Shown here: positions 47,197 through 60,367 of the stretch, one piece after another | Position numbering within the stretch: the stretch's first letter is position 1 | How the letters are laid out: the number at the start of each line of letters is the position of its first letter | Origin: Aphrophora alni | Taxonomy: Eukaryota; Arthropoda; Insecta; Hemiptera; Aphrophoridae | Reading direction: 5' to 3' | Assembly: GCA_963513935.1 (NCBI GenBank) | Contig: OY740777.1 | Location: forward strand, 12,697,092-12,761,091 | DNA length: 64,000 nucleotides | The notes under the pieces: generated by a model | What the model was told of the DNA's origin: nothing | Database searches by the model: none | The model's input: the letters and a program-made list of their open reading frames with translations, nothing else | Made by a program: the position numbers and the translations under genes

Positions 47197-48113
47197 CAAT
47201 TGATTCAGTAATTGTTAATAAGCACAATTATTTAAAATTACAATTCAATTTGTTACAGAATTTTTTTTAAATATGTGCCTAGTATTTTAGTTTATTAAAA
47301 TTTTTCATTGTTAAAAAAAAATTGTTTTTTAATTTATGTTAATATTCATTTACAATTTAAAAATTATTTGGTACTATACTATTATCTTTCACCTCTATGT
47401 ATAGGCCTACCACTCTTGTATTTTTTTCCAAGTACAAAAAACAACAACCTGATTACTGACGTTGTCTCCTTATTCGAAAGGAAACGCTAATATTTATGCA
47501 TGTAATACAGTTTTAAAATTAGCATTAAAAAGTACCTAACGTTGATACAACTTGAGAATTTACAAAGAAAATCATTTACATCTTACTAGAGTATGTCAAA
47601 TATTTCATAACCACAGTCATGATAAGAAACAATAGGAGAGATAATTGTTTTAGTTTGGACAAAGAATCGTAACTCATTTCGAGCTGAAACCATAGTTTGC
47701 AAAATCAGGTAAAATTTGCAATTCTAAACGAATGACAAATAACCGTGAAGTTATTATTTGCTTATTTCCATATTAGAAAAATAGTTTTTGCAGTGACCTA
47801 ACGCATGAAATGTGCAACGATCCCGATCAGTAAAACTGTCTAAATAATTGAGGTGGTCTAATCTTAAAATCTTCGTGTGATACTAAATTAATAATTTTTA
47901 GATAATTGTTTGAGTCTAAAGGGAATTTAAATGTTAATTTCAAAAGTAGTTGGAATTAAATTAAGAGAAACGGAATTATCAATTCATTCCAAACGGATTA
48001 ATTGTTTGTTAATTAATATGGGAATTATTTTCTTTGATATTTTTTTTGTATTCTTTTTCCTGTTATTATTATTAATTTTCTTTGGACAATTTTTATCTAT
48101 TCTTTTTCCATTT
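47197..48113. other. AT-rich intergenic DNA
   Basis: No gene. A 90-codon frame starting at 47931 owes its length to the T/ATT-rich tract that follows and has no recognisable domain. Confidence 0.5.
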
Positions 48114-48174
48114 ATTAATATTATTATTATTATGATGATTATTATTATTATTATTATTATTATAATTATTATTG
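48114..48174. repeat. (ATT)n microsatellite
   Basis: About 20 ATT units with GATGATG interruptions. A smaller run lies at 48294-48310. Confidence 0.9.
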
Positions 48175-48377
48175 CAATTGTTTTTCTTATATCCGTATAC
48201 TGAATTTGTGTTTTCTTTTCTTGTCAAGGTGTTGATAACAATTTTGTAATAAATTGAAATATTTAACAAATATTTGTCTTTTATCTTATATGCTATTATT
48301 ATTATTATTAATATAAGTTCAGCAATTTAACACTTCACAGAACAAACCCTTCTACTATTGACAATGTTTCAAAATTA

Positions 48378-48415
48378 GTACACGAAGTTTCGAATCGACA
48401 TACTTTATCAGGTGC
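48378..48415 (-). ncRNA. Relic hammerhead-like motif
   Basis: On the - strand CTGATAA (48411-48405) and GAAAC (48391-48387) keep the right spacing. However, stem II is lost and a G stands at the cleavage position. Included as a probable decayed relative only. Confidence 0.15.
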
Positions 48416-50686
48416 TAAATCTAGTACATGCAAAACGTAAAAAACATCACCAAGTAGTCTATAAAAAAGGAACCCAGGTTTGAGCAGTCAAAATTAAGGT
48501 TGAGTATTTGATAACGGGAATTGATTTATACTTACGAAACGCCATGTATTGTTTCTTGGTGGAATTCAGTTGATTCTACTACCAATAGTATTTACAATCC
48601 ACCATTACCAAATTAATTTAAGAACAGAACACATGTATTTCGTTCATGTTTTTAACATGACATCATTAACCGCTCAATTTTTGTGATTTCCTCCAAATTT
48701 GGAAGAGAAGGATTTGACAAGGATCTTGAATTAAAAAATGTGATTGTTTTAGCCGTGTTTTGTTAATATACTATTTATGATTTTTCCAGTCATATTTGTC
48801 CAAAGTTTAAACAAATATGGTAGTACCGTTTTTAAAGATGAAAAATATATGTTGTCCATTTTTAAGTCACAGAATTTTATAAAATTAAAATGTTACTTTT
48901 TAATATTAACAATATCGTGTAGAAAGTACGAAAATTTTGAAACATGAGTCGATCATAATCACTAAAATAGTTTGGAGTCCTTCAAATTAGTATTTATCGG
49001 GAGATCCAAAAGTATGGAAAACTTTCCGTAATTGTTGAAGGGATTGAAATCCTAAAATGAAACTTTATAAATGTCATTGGATAACAATTACCTGCTTTTA
49101 CAAAATTACAACCGCCAATTACATGTGCAACAATGAACTTTTGTGAATATTCACTCAGATGTAATCTACAACACTTATTGTTAAGTCTAATGTATGTTGA
49201 TCCGAAATAGGCACAGATTTAAAAGGCCGGACAATAAACTAATTTGATAATTTTTTAAGATACTAGCAACACCAATCCAGTCTAAATTGATCATAAAATT
49301 TGTTTTGTTTAGTTTGTGTTTTTGCAAATGTTAATTAATTTTCTCTTCCCTCAACAAGAGTAGATAAAATCCCAATAAATAGCATCCTGATACTTTCTAA
49401 CTTACGTTAAAATTTTCCAGTTCAAATAAAATTGACTATAATACTAATAAATAATACAAACAATTTATTTTATCACTGTACTAAAGATTAAAATACGAGA
49501 CAGGTCTTAGACTCAGCTTAGAGCTGCCTTTATGAACCCTTTTAAATATATGTCTCATCTTTAACCGTCATAATTTAGGAGATGAAATGTTACATTTTAC
49601 TACAAGTATTTTGTGTTCTTTACTCAAACAATTTTTTTTGCGAATTTTCGCCCCTATCACTTGTTACTCTAATTCCACCATAATATTTAAACAAATAAAA
49701 TTGTCAATGCCATCAGTTTTTTTGTATTTGGCACGCTTAAAATATTATTTAGGGTTCATTCCAAGAATACTACATAAATGAATTTTCATTTCTTTAAAAT
49801 CTACTTTACGGACAATAAATTAAAAACTATTAAAATTGATATATAACGACATCTGTTTTCGAAATATTTTATATTAGTTTTCTTCAACAATTGGCAAAAC
49901 TGTAAACGTATTTTTCTAATTTCGTGTAAATAAAATTTTAAAGTTCTTATTTTAACAGTTTAAATCGGATAAAAACTTTAAATGCATTGGAATCGATTCG
50001 CACCTATTCTGCAAGGATCAGGTCGCGCATGCGTCGATTGCATAATGTAAATTGTTGGTAATAAATTGATCAATAAATCTATACGTAATAAATGACAGCA
50101 TTACGTAATGCATAAAGTGCTGCTGTATTATTTAATTTTTAATATCTAATAATATGATGCAATTTATGTTCAATTAATAATACAAAACATTTTCAATTCA
50201 AACCATACTCAAAGTAATTAACATAATATTTCTAATATTTTTAATTCCTTTAATTATTATAATCATTGTGTTTAAACCTATAATTTATTGGAGTATGTAA
50301 CATTATTTAATTTTATAATATTTTTTCAAAATTTAATTAAATTTATTTAAATTGACATGACTTGTTTACACGCACAACTGTGTAGGCATTGTACTTCTCT
50401 AATGAAGAACCACTAAAGTAAAAACATATTAATGATTAATGAACCACTTAGTAATCTTTTTAATTATAAGTAAATTGAATTCTTCTTTGTCAATTAAAAA
50501 AAAAAACCCCGTGTATTGTTTAATAAATTATATTAACACTTTTTTGTAATGATTAAAGTGTGAAATATTGTACAAATAAATTAGTTTTTTCTATATATCT
50601 TTTACCAAAAATTGGACCTCAGGATCTTCCTAAAACATTTCTGCTAAAAACATTAAAACAAATTTTATGCTCTTAAATGTTCCATT

Positions 50687-50688
<2 letters not shown>
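48416..50688. other. AT-rich intergenic DNA
   Basis: No gene found. 50000-50045 (GGATCAGGTCGCGCATGCGTCG) is a short GC-rich spot without explanation. Confidence 0.5.

Positions 50689-50781
<93 letters not shown>
50689..50781. repeat. (AT)n microsatellite, about 46 units
   Basis: Uninterrupted AT dinucleotides. The IYIYIY frame over it is not a gene. Confidence 0.97.
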
Positions 50782-50783
<2 letters not shown>

Positions 50784-52928
50784 AAAGTTGACAATGATAA
50801 GAGATTACAAGTGAGACAAAAATATTTTTTAAATCCTTTCTTAATTTTTTAGTTTTTACTCAAATGTATATTTTTGGGGGGTATAAAAATTATAAAATGT
50901 CGGAATTAAACAACGAAAATGTATAAAAAATACTTAATTGTTTCATATTTAAACTACAGTTGAGAACACTCGTAGCCTATATATTATAAGTCCTTTTGGA
51001 ATTATCCTGCATACAAAAAAAAAAAAAAAACAGACACACATGGTTAGTTATTTTACAACAACACAAAATTAAAGAGATATTTTTCATAATAATTTAGTAA
51101 ATTTTAATGAATCTAACATACCTAACTCTAACCTATCACTCATTTCTTATAGTTAATCATTTGTTTTAATAAAGTGTTCAAGTAGTCTATTATTTAATAA
51201 GAACATTTTAAAGTTGCTGTATTATAATAATTATAGTAGGTTAATTTTAATATCTGCAATTTGTTGCAGATTACTTAATTATGAAAGAAATAATGTTTCA
51301 CAGCTTAGCTTAAAACATTTATCAGTTTCACAGTTTACAACAAAGTATGCACACTTAGTGAATTAAGCTGTGAAATACAGGATAGTCACATTACATATTT
51401 TATCCCTCTTCAGGGGAGCCTTAATAAACAATTACTTTATTTTTAATGTTCTTTAAATATAATACATTTTATGTGTGTTAAAGTACGATAAATAATTATT
51501 AATACCTGTAAATATGTATATATAATACATATATTTTGTAGTTGGGGAATCAACATCTTTTGTTTTTAATTGTCGACAGTGTTCCTGTTAATATTGTATT
51601 TTAAATTTAAATTTATAAAGTAATAAACGAGTTAATGTATATTTTGTATAAAACAATTTAACATTTATATTTCTTAACATATAGTTTAAATTTACTTTAA
51701 ACGAAATGGTGTCAGCCGGGATAGTTGTAATGTTAAACATATTTAATTTGTGTTTTAGAGCAAGGTAGAATCAAAATGATTATTGTTAAAAAATGCGTTA
51801 TTGTATCAATGTTCAAAAAATGTTAAACTAAAAACTAAAAAACAAATACACATTTGTAGGTTGTTTTTATTTAACACCTCTATTTCTTCAGGACCTTCCA
51901 GTTTTGTAAAAGGGTTGAAAGTTAGGTCAAAAGAGAAAGTTTTACAAAACGCAATTATCGGAGCAATAAAAAAGAAACTCGTGCATTTTGCTTCAACCCT
52001 TTCTTTATTCTGTGAAACTTACGTCAGCTTTCTAATTTCTCTTTTTATTGCACTATTAGGTTTTTCGTTTCAGTAATGCATTGGTTTTGAAAGTGGTAGC
52101 AGGGTGGTGAGTAGAGATTTGTAAAATGTGTTTAGTTTATTCTAATATTAATATAATATGTATTAAAGATATTAATTATGCATTAATACATTGGGGCATT
52201 GTGGTTATGATTTTAGAAAATATATTACAAGTAAAAGAAATACTTTTGGGGCAAACTATTCATTTTTTTTTTAAACATCTAAATCTCTAAATTTCTGATT
52301 CACGTAATATGACATAACAAACAGAAATTATCCAATCGTTTATATTTGTTTTCTCTTTATAATTAATACATCTTACTTTTAATAAACAATATAAATAAAA
52401 TCTGAATATTTAAAGCTTATACAAAATCTTGATATTTTTACCTATAGTAAAATTGCATTTATAATTAAAATAAATTTACTGTATTTAAATTAATCCAAAT
52501 TTGTCAATTTTTTTTAATTTCTGGTTTTCATGAAAGGAGATAAATTAAGAAAATATGAAAATTTATAGGTTTTAATTTACCATCTCCTTTTTCGAAAAAC
52601 AAAAATACCCTTAAATAAAATATTTACATTTTAAAAACAATTTGTGGATCTAATTTTATTTAAATTATATTTAAAATTTACTTTTTGTGAACACTAATAT
52701 TGTATCCGAAACAAAGTTTTTCTTGATACAAATGTTAAAATGAAATAAAAGAAAGTTGATCATTAAACTAAAAAAAAAAAAAAAAAAAAAAAACTACCTC
52801 TAAAAAATATGTAGAAATTTCAGCGCCATTAATGAACAGATTTCTGTAAAAAAAAGTCAATTCAATCAGTACTAAATGAAACTTCTTATTAAAGGAAACA
52901 AATTAACCAATAAGGTAGTTTATTAAAA
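50782..52928. other. AT-rich intergenic DNA
   Basis: No gene. 51895-52040 contains GTTTTGTAAAA / TTTTACAAAAC and AAAGGGTTGAA / TTCAACCCTTT inverted pairs that could form hairpins. A 24-base A run lies at 52770-52793. Confidence 0.45.
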
Positions 52929-52971
52929 TTTTACCGTTACATGTTTCGCCGTTAGTCATCATCAGGTAAAA
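52929..52971 (-). ncRNA. Hammerhead-like motif flanked by complementary 7-mers
   Basis: On the - strand TTTTACC and GGTAAAA bracket CTGATGA, TGACTAACGGC and GAAACATGTAA. ACATGT is a palindrome fitting a dimer-type stem III, followed by A. The helix I pairing is strong but leaves three extra bases next to the cleavage position, and stem II is weak. Confidence 0.3.
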
Positions 52972-55058
52972 CATATGGTTTAATAAAGTTTCTTTCTTAA
53001 AAAATAATAGACTACCTAAAATATTTATGTTTTACATTAACAAATAATTTTCAGGAAATGAAAAGCTACGTGGTTTACAAAAACGTGTTTTTTTCGGTCC
53101 AAAATACAACTCCATAACATATCTACAACTTTTCATTTTTAAGAGACGCCTAACATTCTTCAATAGTGTAACTTCACTATAATTAATTCCATTAAAATCT
53201 CGGTATTTTATCGTTTAAATAAATCAATTTAATGAGCAAAATAAATTAAATGCTTGGCAATCTTATAAAAGTTGCAACTATGTGTATATATTAAGGTGAC
53301 ACATGCGTAATTTATTTATAATTATATCAAATATAAATAATTAAACAATGATTCTTACATCTGAATATTTAAGTTGAAAAAATGTTGTTTAAATTACCTT
53401 TTAGGAATTAAATGAACGGAAAACTTCAGGAAGGACAATATTAAACACGTTTATGAGCGAGATCGTGGTATTCACCCAGGTCTAACATCCAAAGGAAACG
53501 TTTTATATTAAACTTTGTAATTGTTTATAAACTACATTTGTAGAATATAGTCTGAAAGTCCTCGCTGCACTGTACAGACTCTAAATGATTTGATAATTGC
53601 ATCACTTGTTTGTGGTTTAATTATTCTTTGAAGATAAGATATAGTTTTATTTTAGCAATAATTTCATTAGTTTGTATCATATATTTGGAGTCGACACAAA
53701 TATTATGACATTGTATGTTACTGAATACATTTTATGAAAATATTCGATGGATTTTTCTATTGAATTATGAATTTCTATATTGGTAATATTTTCGATTACT
53801 ATGGTTTTAAAACAGACTATATTTTCATCATTTATTCAGTTTAAAATTGCCCTATCCTACATATAAACAGTTCAGGACTGGTAGGTTAGTGCTTTTCTTA
53901 CTTTGATACTTGATGATTTGAATTTTAATGGCTCAAAGTTAAAAGTTGTAAAAAATAAACATGATATCAAAGAATATACACCATTTTAAATTATAATTTT
54001 AAAACGCAATTTAAATTTGAATTTCCAACAGTACGGAGTTAAATTTTGATAAATTCTGAAAAGAATGATACCGAACACATAATTTAAAATTGGCCCTTAT
54101 ATAAAAAGTTTCATAAAAACGTCACGCATAAAACGTGACGGATTTCTTATCTTTTTATATTGCGTATTTGGTAGATCAAAACTACTTATATATTTTTTTC
54201 TACTGTTTCTTGGTCTATTATTATAACTTAATTCCTTAAGAAACAAAATTTGAATCGGTAAAGAACCACTTTAGAAATAGTTATCAATTGGGTCACAAAA
54301 TTTATATAGATTTTTATTGAGATATTTTTGAGATTAACCAAAATCCAAAAAAGTGTTTTTTAAAAAAAAAAAGAAAAAAAATGACAGTCTGTGTAGTTTA
54401 AGTCTGATATATTACGTTGCATACAAACTCGTTATATTTTGGGACTTTTATTTATATTATAAGCATTTTAATCTGCTTTAAAGAAAAAATCCCACCATTT
54501 CTTTTCATCAAACTATGCTCTAGTGTAGCCTTTAAACGCTTAAATACAATTAATTTTTCGTCATTTCTCTAAAAGTGCCGATTCTTGAGTTATCAGCAAG
54601 AATATTGGTTTTAGGCTCTTTTAAAATAGTATTCATATAAAGAAAATACCGCCTACGAAGCTTTTATAAAACATATAATCTGTCAAAGTCGGTTATACTT
54701 ACTGATTTTAATAAAATTTCAGTAATGTGGAAAATAGTAACTCAATGCATAATAAATACACAATTAAAAAATTGAAAAGTATTCACTGATAATATTAACT
54801 ATTAATTATTTTTAAATATCAATAACTTCGATAATTCAACCTGGTAAGAAAAGATAAAAAAAAGTGGATGTTTTATTAAGAAACGCGTACATTCAGTCGT
54901 ATCAACCATTTAACAAGTTTTGATGAAATTAACAGGAAAACTGAACTGTTAGTAGTGGATTCATTTAAGAATATGTCAGAGTTTGTGTATGTATGAAAAG
55001 TAGGTTAGTGTTATAATTGTGTACTGTTTACGTTATCTAGCAATCAAAACTTGATATC
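52972..55058. other. AT-rich intergenic DNA
   Basis: No gene. CGTCACG-7 bases-CGTGACG (54120-54140) is a perfect small inverted repeat. 54300-54620 has decayed dispersed-repeat phrases. Confidence 0.5.
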
Positions 55059-55500
55059 TACAGGGTGTTTCATAACACTCAGCTAAATTTTGAGAAGTAA
55101 TTCTAGATATCAAAATAAAAATCCAATAAACCTATGTTCAATAAATGCATTGTTTCAGTTTGTTTTTGTTTAACAAGTTATACTAATTTTAGAACAGAAT
55201 GAGGTACCGAGATCCAATTTTGAAAAAAAAAATATACTATCAGTTTGCAATGTACCAAAATATATGACAATTTTAACTGTTTAAAAATGACGTTTATTAA
55301 ATTATTTTGATGTTAAAAATTTTTACAAAATATTTAGTCGTAATCCTGAAAAAAAAATGACAACTTTATTTGGATTTTATGTTTAAAAATTACCAAAATA
55401 CCAGTAAGAAATTATCTTTGAGTAACCTAGTAAAACTCAAAAGAGCTTTTCCTGGTCGTCAAGTACTCAGGAGTTCATTTAATTATTTTGAAAATTTCCT
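55059..55500. mobile_element. Transposon-like repeat, left terminus and interior
   Basis: Starts TACAGGGTGTTTCATAACAC. The interior has TTTAAAAATGACGTTTATTA and TTTTGATGTTAAAAATTTTT, related to the CAAAATGGCG phrases of the 26302 and 32436 elements. A possible opposite end, TGGAACACTCTGTATATA, lies at 56851-56868, which would make an element of about 1.8 kb. Confidence 0.45.
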
Positions 55501-57564
55501 GGACGTGCTATAACAAAGAAAAGCTCTTGTTTATGTTCTAATAATTTTGGTTTTTATAATTTTTCACGAGTGTCTGTCCGTTTATCTGTAAGTTGCAACC
55601 GGTCTACAAAGACAAGACGATAAATCCGATATATCTCAAACTTTGCATTTATATTCTATGGATTGTCCCACATATAGGAAAAAAACATAACGATAGCAAA
55701 AACGGCATTGAGACAAAAACTATTGAGTTGTAAAAAAAACCTTTCTTTGGAAAAATTACATGTGGGTTGTCAAAGGTAACTAAAGTTATTCTGATTATTA
55801 ATGTGTATATTTATTTGACGAAAAAATTTCCTAAGCCAAATTTAAAGCACCAGATATCATATCCCCCCCACTCTAACTTGACACGTTGTGACCTACAAAT
55901 TTTTTTAAAAAATGCATCGAAATCACATCAATTTTTGTATTACGAATACAACTTAATTTAACCACACAATGAGAAATGCGTAGCTACAAGTTTTAAAAGC
56001 AGTTTTTGTGAGATGTGAGACAAACAATTTAATAGGCGTTAAAAGATGGATTGTACTTATATTGAATTATCATTCTAAGGGTTCGTCTGAAAACCCTTAT
56101 AATTTACACGCAAGTGTTTGTCCAATTTATACTGCAGCTTAGAAAAACTTAAACTTTATAAAATTGTCTGTCCCTACATGTCCATGAAACCTGTCGTGTG
56201 ATTATAGCACATCCCTGACAATTTTATTTACAAAATAATAACAATTATTCTTCAATAAGTCTACACAACAAAAATAAATAATTAATGTTTAGGATTAAAT
56301 ATTCTGAATCGTCCAACAGTTTATACAATCAACGGTAGGCCCTACCCTACAAATTTTACTCGATCTCCTTTTTGAGAAGGTAAAGGTAAACGAAAATTAT
56401 CAATTATTGTGGTACACTGCTTCACAATTTAAAAAAAATCTCCCTTATATAGTTTACATACAAATTGAGCTAACATAAGAACAGTCCAACGTAAAACAGT
56501 TGCTACTGCAATCGCATTGATTGTTCTAACAGCAATGTGGTAAATATTTCAAGAATCGTGTTCTAATACATATAAATGAATATATTTCTTTGATTTGAAA
56601 TCCGATTTTCAAACATTCCACATTTTCTTATACATAATAAAACCTGGTTTTCTAATAAACTTTTATTAAATCAAACAAAATATACTGAAAAATAGCATAC
56701 AAAATCATTAACTTTATTTGGTACACAATTATTAAGTGCATCTGGATTATAAATGTCGAATGAGTTTTATTTTATAATATTTTTTTCTAACACGGACATA
56801 CTGATGGAAAACGAAGCGATCCCAACAAAGTATAAATAAAACTCTAATCCTGGAACACTCTGTATATATATTTATTTACTAATTAAATATTTCTTCCACC
56901 ATACAACTCCAAACATAGTCTAGTCTCGTCGTTATCTTAGACTACTCGATAATTTCCTTGGTCTAGAGACTTATCATTTATTTATTACTTTGTTTGATGC
57001 TAATGAACTCGTTATCTGTAGTCGTTGTGAGAGAGAAAAGAACTTACAAAGATTCAATTTTATTCCAGAAGGACAGAAAGTTCAGAGTAAACATCTTAGG
57101 AATAGTTTTCAGTTTAGAGTGGTGCATAAATGTTGGTTTTATGTGGAATTGGTACTTGAGAACAAGTAGGTAACGATTGACTTGTAGTTTAGATTTTAAT
57201 AATAACTAACGTTTTGTGGTCAATAAAAGTTTTAATTGTTTTTTGTACGATTTAAACATTTCTTTGTATACATAGTGCATTAAATTTATAGTTTTATTAA
57301 GTTTTTGTATTTATTTAATTATTTATTTTGTATTCTATTGAGAGCTCAGTTGTGATAGTGGTAATTAAAACATTGGCGTAGCTGAATTTATTATAATTTC
57401 AAAAAATAATATGATTATTCATTGCTAGGAATTGCAATAATATAAATTTTTTAGTACCGTTCAATTGATTTTTAAAAAATAGTAAAATACAGGGTGTGAC
57501 TAGTTTACCTTCTTTTTTTAATAAGGTGATAATAAAAAGAATTTCGTGTTCCATATAACAAAAA
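55501..57564. other. AT-rich intergenic DNA
   Basis: No gene. It contains the terminus at 56851-56868 and another TACAGGGTGTGACTAG terminus at 57488. Confidence 0.45.
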
Positions 57565-57927
57565 TGCCGTCTGCCGCCCATAAGACTAATGCAATACAGT
57601 ACTCTCGTTGATACCCATATTTTTCCTTCATTCTTCGTCCGATTTCGTTGATTTTTTTTTTTATTGAAGAGAACAAACTGCTTTATGTTAACTGCGAGAA
57701 AAATCCTTCCTATATTTAAAGGTACTTTCTTAAAAAATTGCTAAGGTAAAAAAATGTTATTTTGGTTTTCATGTAAAACAGAAAAAGATATTTTAAATTT
57801 GGTTCAACAAAACACATTCAGCTGTACAATACCTTTCTATTGATACCTCATTTATATTTATATCTTTAAAAACAAGAAATTTATGGGTATTATTCTATTG
57901 CATTAGTCTCATGGGCGGCAGACAGCA
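57565..57927. mobile_element. MITE-like element with 32-bp terminal inverted repeats
   Basis: The left end TGCCGTCTGCCGCCC...CTAATGCAATA (57565-57596) and right end TATTGCATTAGTCTC...GGCAGACAGCA (57896-57927) are complementary at 30 of 32 positions. The 363-bp element has an AT-rich interior without a frame. No clear target duplication is seen. The GC-rich ends contrast with the interior. Confidence 0.7.
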
Positions 57928-59141
57928 CCGGCCGGCTAGTGGAGCCTCTTCTACAAACAAAACAAAAAGATATCCTTACAACCTGAAATGACAAGGTTAT
58001 ACATAAAAATCAGGTAAGCAAATATTGTTCAGTGTAATTGTTACAGCCATCTTTCTTAAAAAAGTTTATATCAAAGTTAGATAAAAAAAATCAAAGGAAA
58101 ACTGTGACTTGTAGTCAATATGATACATGATATGTGCACATTTTCTGGTCTATAATAGATATGAGTATACCTTTCGGCAGCTTTAATTTTCACATGGATT
58201 CAATAAAAGAAATTATTACACGTTCTCAATTTTAGTACAATATTATTTTTATACAATTAGTAAATCCTACATTATTATTTCTTTTAAAAACGATCGTATT
58301 ACGTCACATTCCGTGATCGTTTATACTGCTGTCTGGCGGAAATATGCTGAACTCACTCAAGATACGGACGACCGTGGCGCGCTCCTACGTGAAATATGGT
58401 GTACTACTTGCTTTCTGTCAGTTAACAATCAATATTTCTAAATAAGGTAGGCGGTAAATTTAAAATCTCTGTATAACAGAGTGTATTTAATTGGAGAAAG
58501 TTAGATTGTAAGGTTAGAGTAACAGACTAGAAATTATTATTTTAATATCTGGTTTTGGAAGAGTTATATATTATAACTAACATTGCCAGATGGTCAATTA
58601 TAAAGTTTAAAATAGAAAAAGTTCCACTTAATTTGTTTTTGTTATTCATTTTAGTACAGAATACCCAGAATAAATAGCTGATTATTTTCAGAGGCTAATC
58701 TTTTTTGGATTCGAGTTCTCTTGATAGAAGGCTGTAGTCAAAGTAAACACTGAATTCTGTAAACTATTTCACGTTTTGTGTGAGTAAATTTGAACGTGAC
58801 AAAATGTTGCATGTAATGATGTTGGATTTAAAATAATTGTGGTCTTATTTGAAATTAATTTATGGTTAACCAATTATTTTCAATTGTTGCTTCGAAGAAT
58901 TTACAAATCAGCTGTTTGTTTCTTGAAAGTTAAAACAATATCAATATTTGTTGTAACAAAAAATTGTACAGATTAAATAAATAATAGAATAATCATACAT
59001 TTATTTGTGGTTAAATAAACCAACACGAACTGGAAAAGAGTATCATAATGTTAAAGCCTATTATTGTTTTTTGTTAAAGACAGTTATATCATTATTATTT
59101 TTTCTTTTTTAGGAGCAAAATATTTAGAAATTAATTTAGAA
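57928..59141. other. Intergenic DNA with a GC-richer spot
   Basis: 58290-58400 (GATCGTATTACGTCAC, GTCTGGCGGAAATATG, CGACCGTGGCGCGCTCC) stands out in composition and is not repeated elsewhere in the window. It is a possible regulatory element. Otherwise AT-rich with no gene. Confidence 0.4.
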
Positions 59142-60367
59142 GACCAACTCTTATTGTCTTCTCAATAAGTGAGGTATCCAGCACTTCTGATATATTCTAG
59201 CAGGATATACTCCTTTATTCACGTGACCTTGGATTACAGAACCCTCTCTTTTATATATCCTATCAGATTTCTCTTGACCAACTCTTGTTCTCTTCTCAAT
59301 AAGAGAGGTTTCCAGCACTCACGATATATTCTAGCAGGATATACTCCTTTATTCACGTGACCTTGGATTACAGAACCCTCTCTTTTATATATCCTATCAG
59401 GTTTCTCTTGACCAACTCTTGTTCTCTTCTCAATAAGAGAGGTTTCCAGCACTCACGATATATTCTAGCAGGATATACTCCTTTATTCACGTGACCTTGG
59501 ATTACAGAACCCTCTCTTTTATATATCCTATCAGGTTTCTCTTGACCAACTCTTGTTCTCTTCTCAATAAGAGAGGTTTCCAGCACTCACGATATATTCT
59601 AGCAGGATATACTCCTTTATTCACGTGACCTTGGATTACAGAACCCTCTCTTTTATCTTTCCTATCAGATTTCTCTTGACCAACTCCTGTTCTCTTTTCA
59701 GTAAGTGAGGTATCCAGCACTCACGATATATTCTAGCAGGATATACTCCTTTATTCACGTGACCTTGGATTACAGAACCCTCTCTTTTATATATCCTATC
59801 AGGTTTCTCTTGACCAACTCTTGTTCTCTTCTCAATAAGAGAGGTTTCCAGCACTCACGATATATTCTAGCAGGATATACTCCTTTATTCACGTGACCTT
59901 GGATTACAGAACCCTCTCTTTTATCTTTCCTATCAGATTTCTCTTGACCAACTCCTGTTCTCTTTTCAGTAAGTGAGGTATCCAGCACTCCCGATATATT
60001 CTAGCAGGATATACTCCTTTATTCACGTGACCTTGGATTACAGAACCCTCTCTTTTATATATCCTATCAGGTTTCTCTTGACCAACTCTTGTTCTCTTCT
60101 CAATAAGAGAGGTTTCCAGCACTCACGATATATTCTAGCAGGATATACTCCTTTATTCACGTGACCTTGGATTACAGAACCCTCTCTTTTATATATCCTA
60201 TCAGGTTTCTCTTGACCAACTCTTGTTCTCTTCTCAATAAGAGAGGTTTCCAGCACTCACGATATATTCTAGCAGGATATACTCCTTTATTCACGTGACC
60301 TTGGATTACAGATCCTCTCTTTTATCTTTCCTATCAGGTTTCTCTTGACCAACTCTTGTTTTCTTCT
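59142..60367 (+). repeat. Satellite S4: about nine copies of a 134-bp unit
   Basis: The unit includes TTCACGTGACCTTGGATTAC, CAGAACCCTCTCTTTTAT, CTATCAGGTTTCTCTTGACC and a CAGCACTCACGATATATTC stretch. Two versions exist: ATATATCC...CTCAATAAGAGAGGTTTCC and CTTTCC...TTCAGTAAGTGAGGTATCC. The second appears in units near 59655 and 59923, two periods apart. Copies are nearly identical, so overlapping 63-72-codon frames recur every 134 bp on both strands. Confidence 0.96.

Noticed and set aside
47931..48203. 90-codon hydrophobic frame resembling a membrane protein
   Set aside because: The hydrophobic residues come from T-rich and (ATT)n sequence. No splice signal or homology is recognised.
50667..50852. 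Frame with IYIYIY repeats, and a similar one at 9701-9901
   Set aside because: Pure translation of (TA)n microsatellites.
51783..52076. 97-codon frame with a basic middle and hydrophobic end
   Set aside because: AT-rich codons, no motif, and overlapping inverted repeats. More likely chance.
59169..60256. Repeated 63- and 72-codon frames on both strands
   Set aside because: The same frames recur every 134 bp in satellite S4. There is no start context, splice site or domain.
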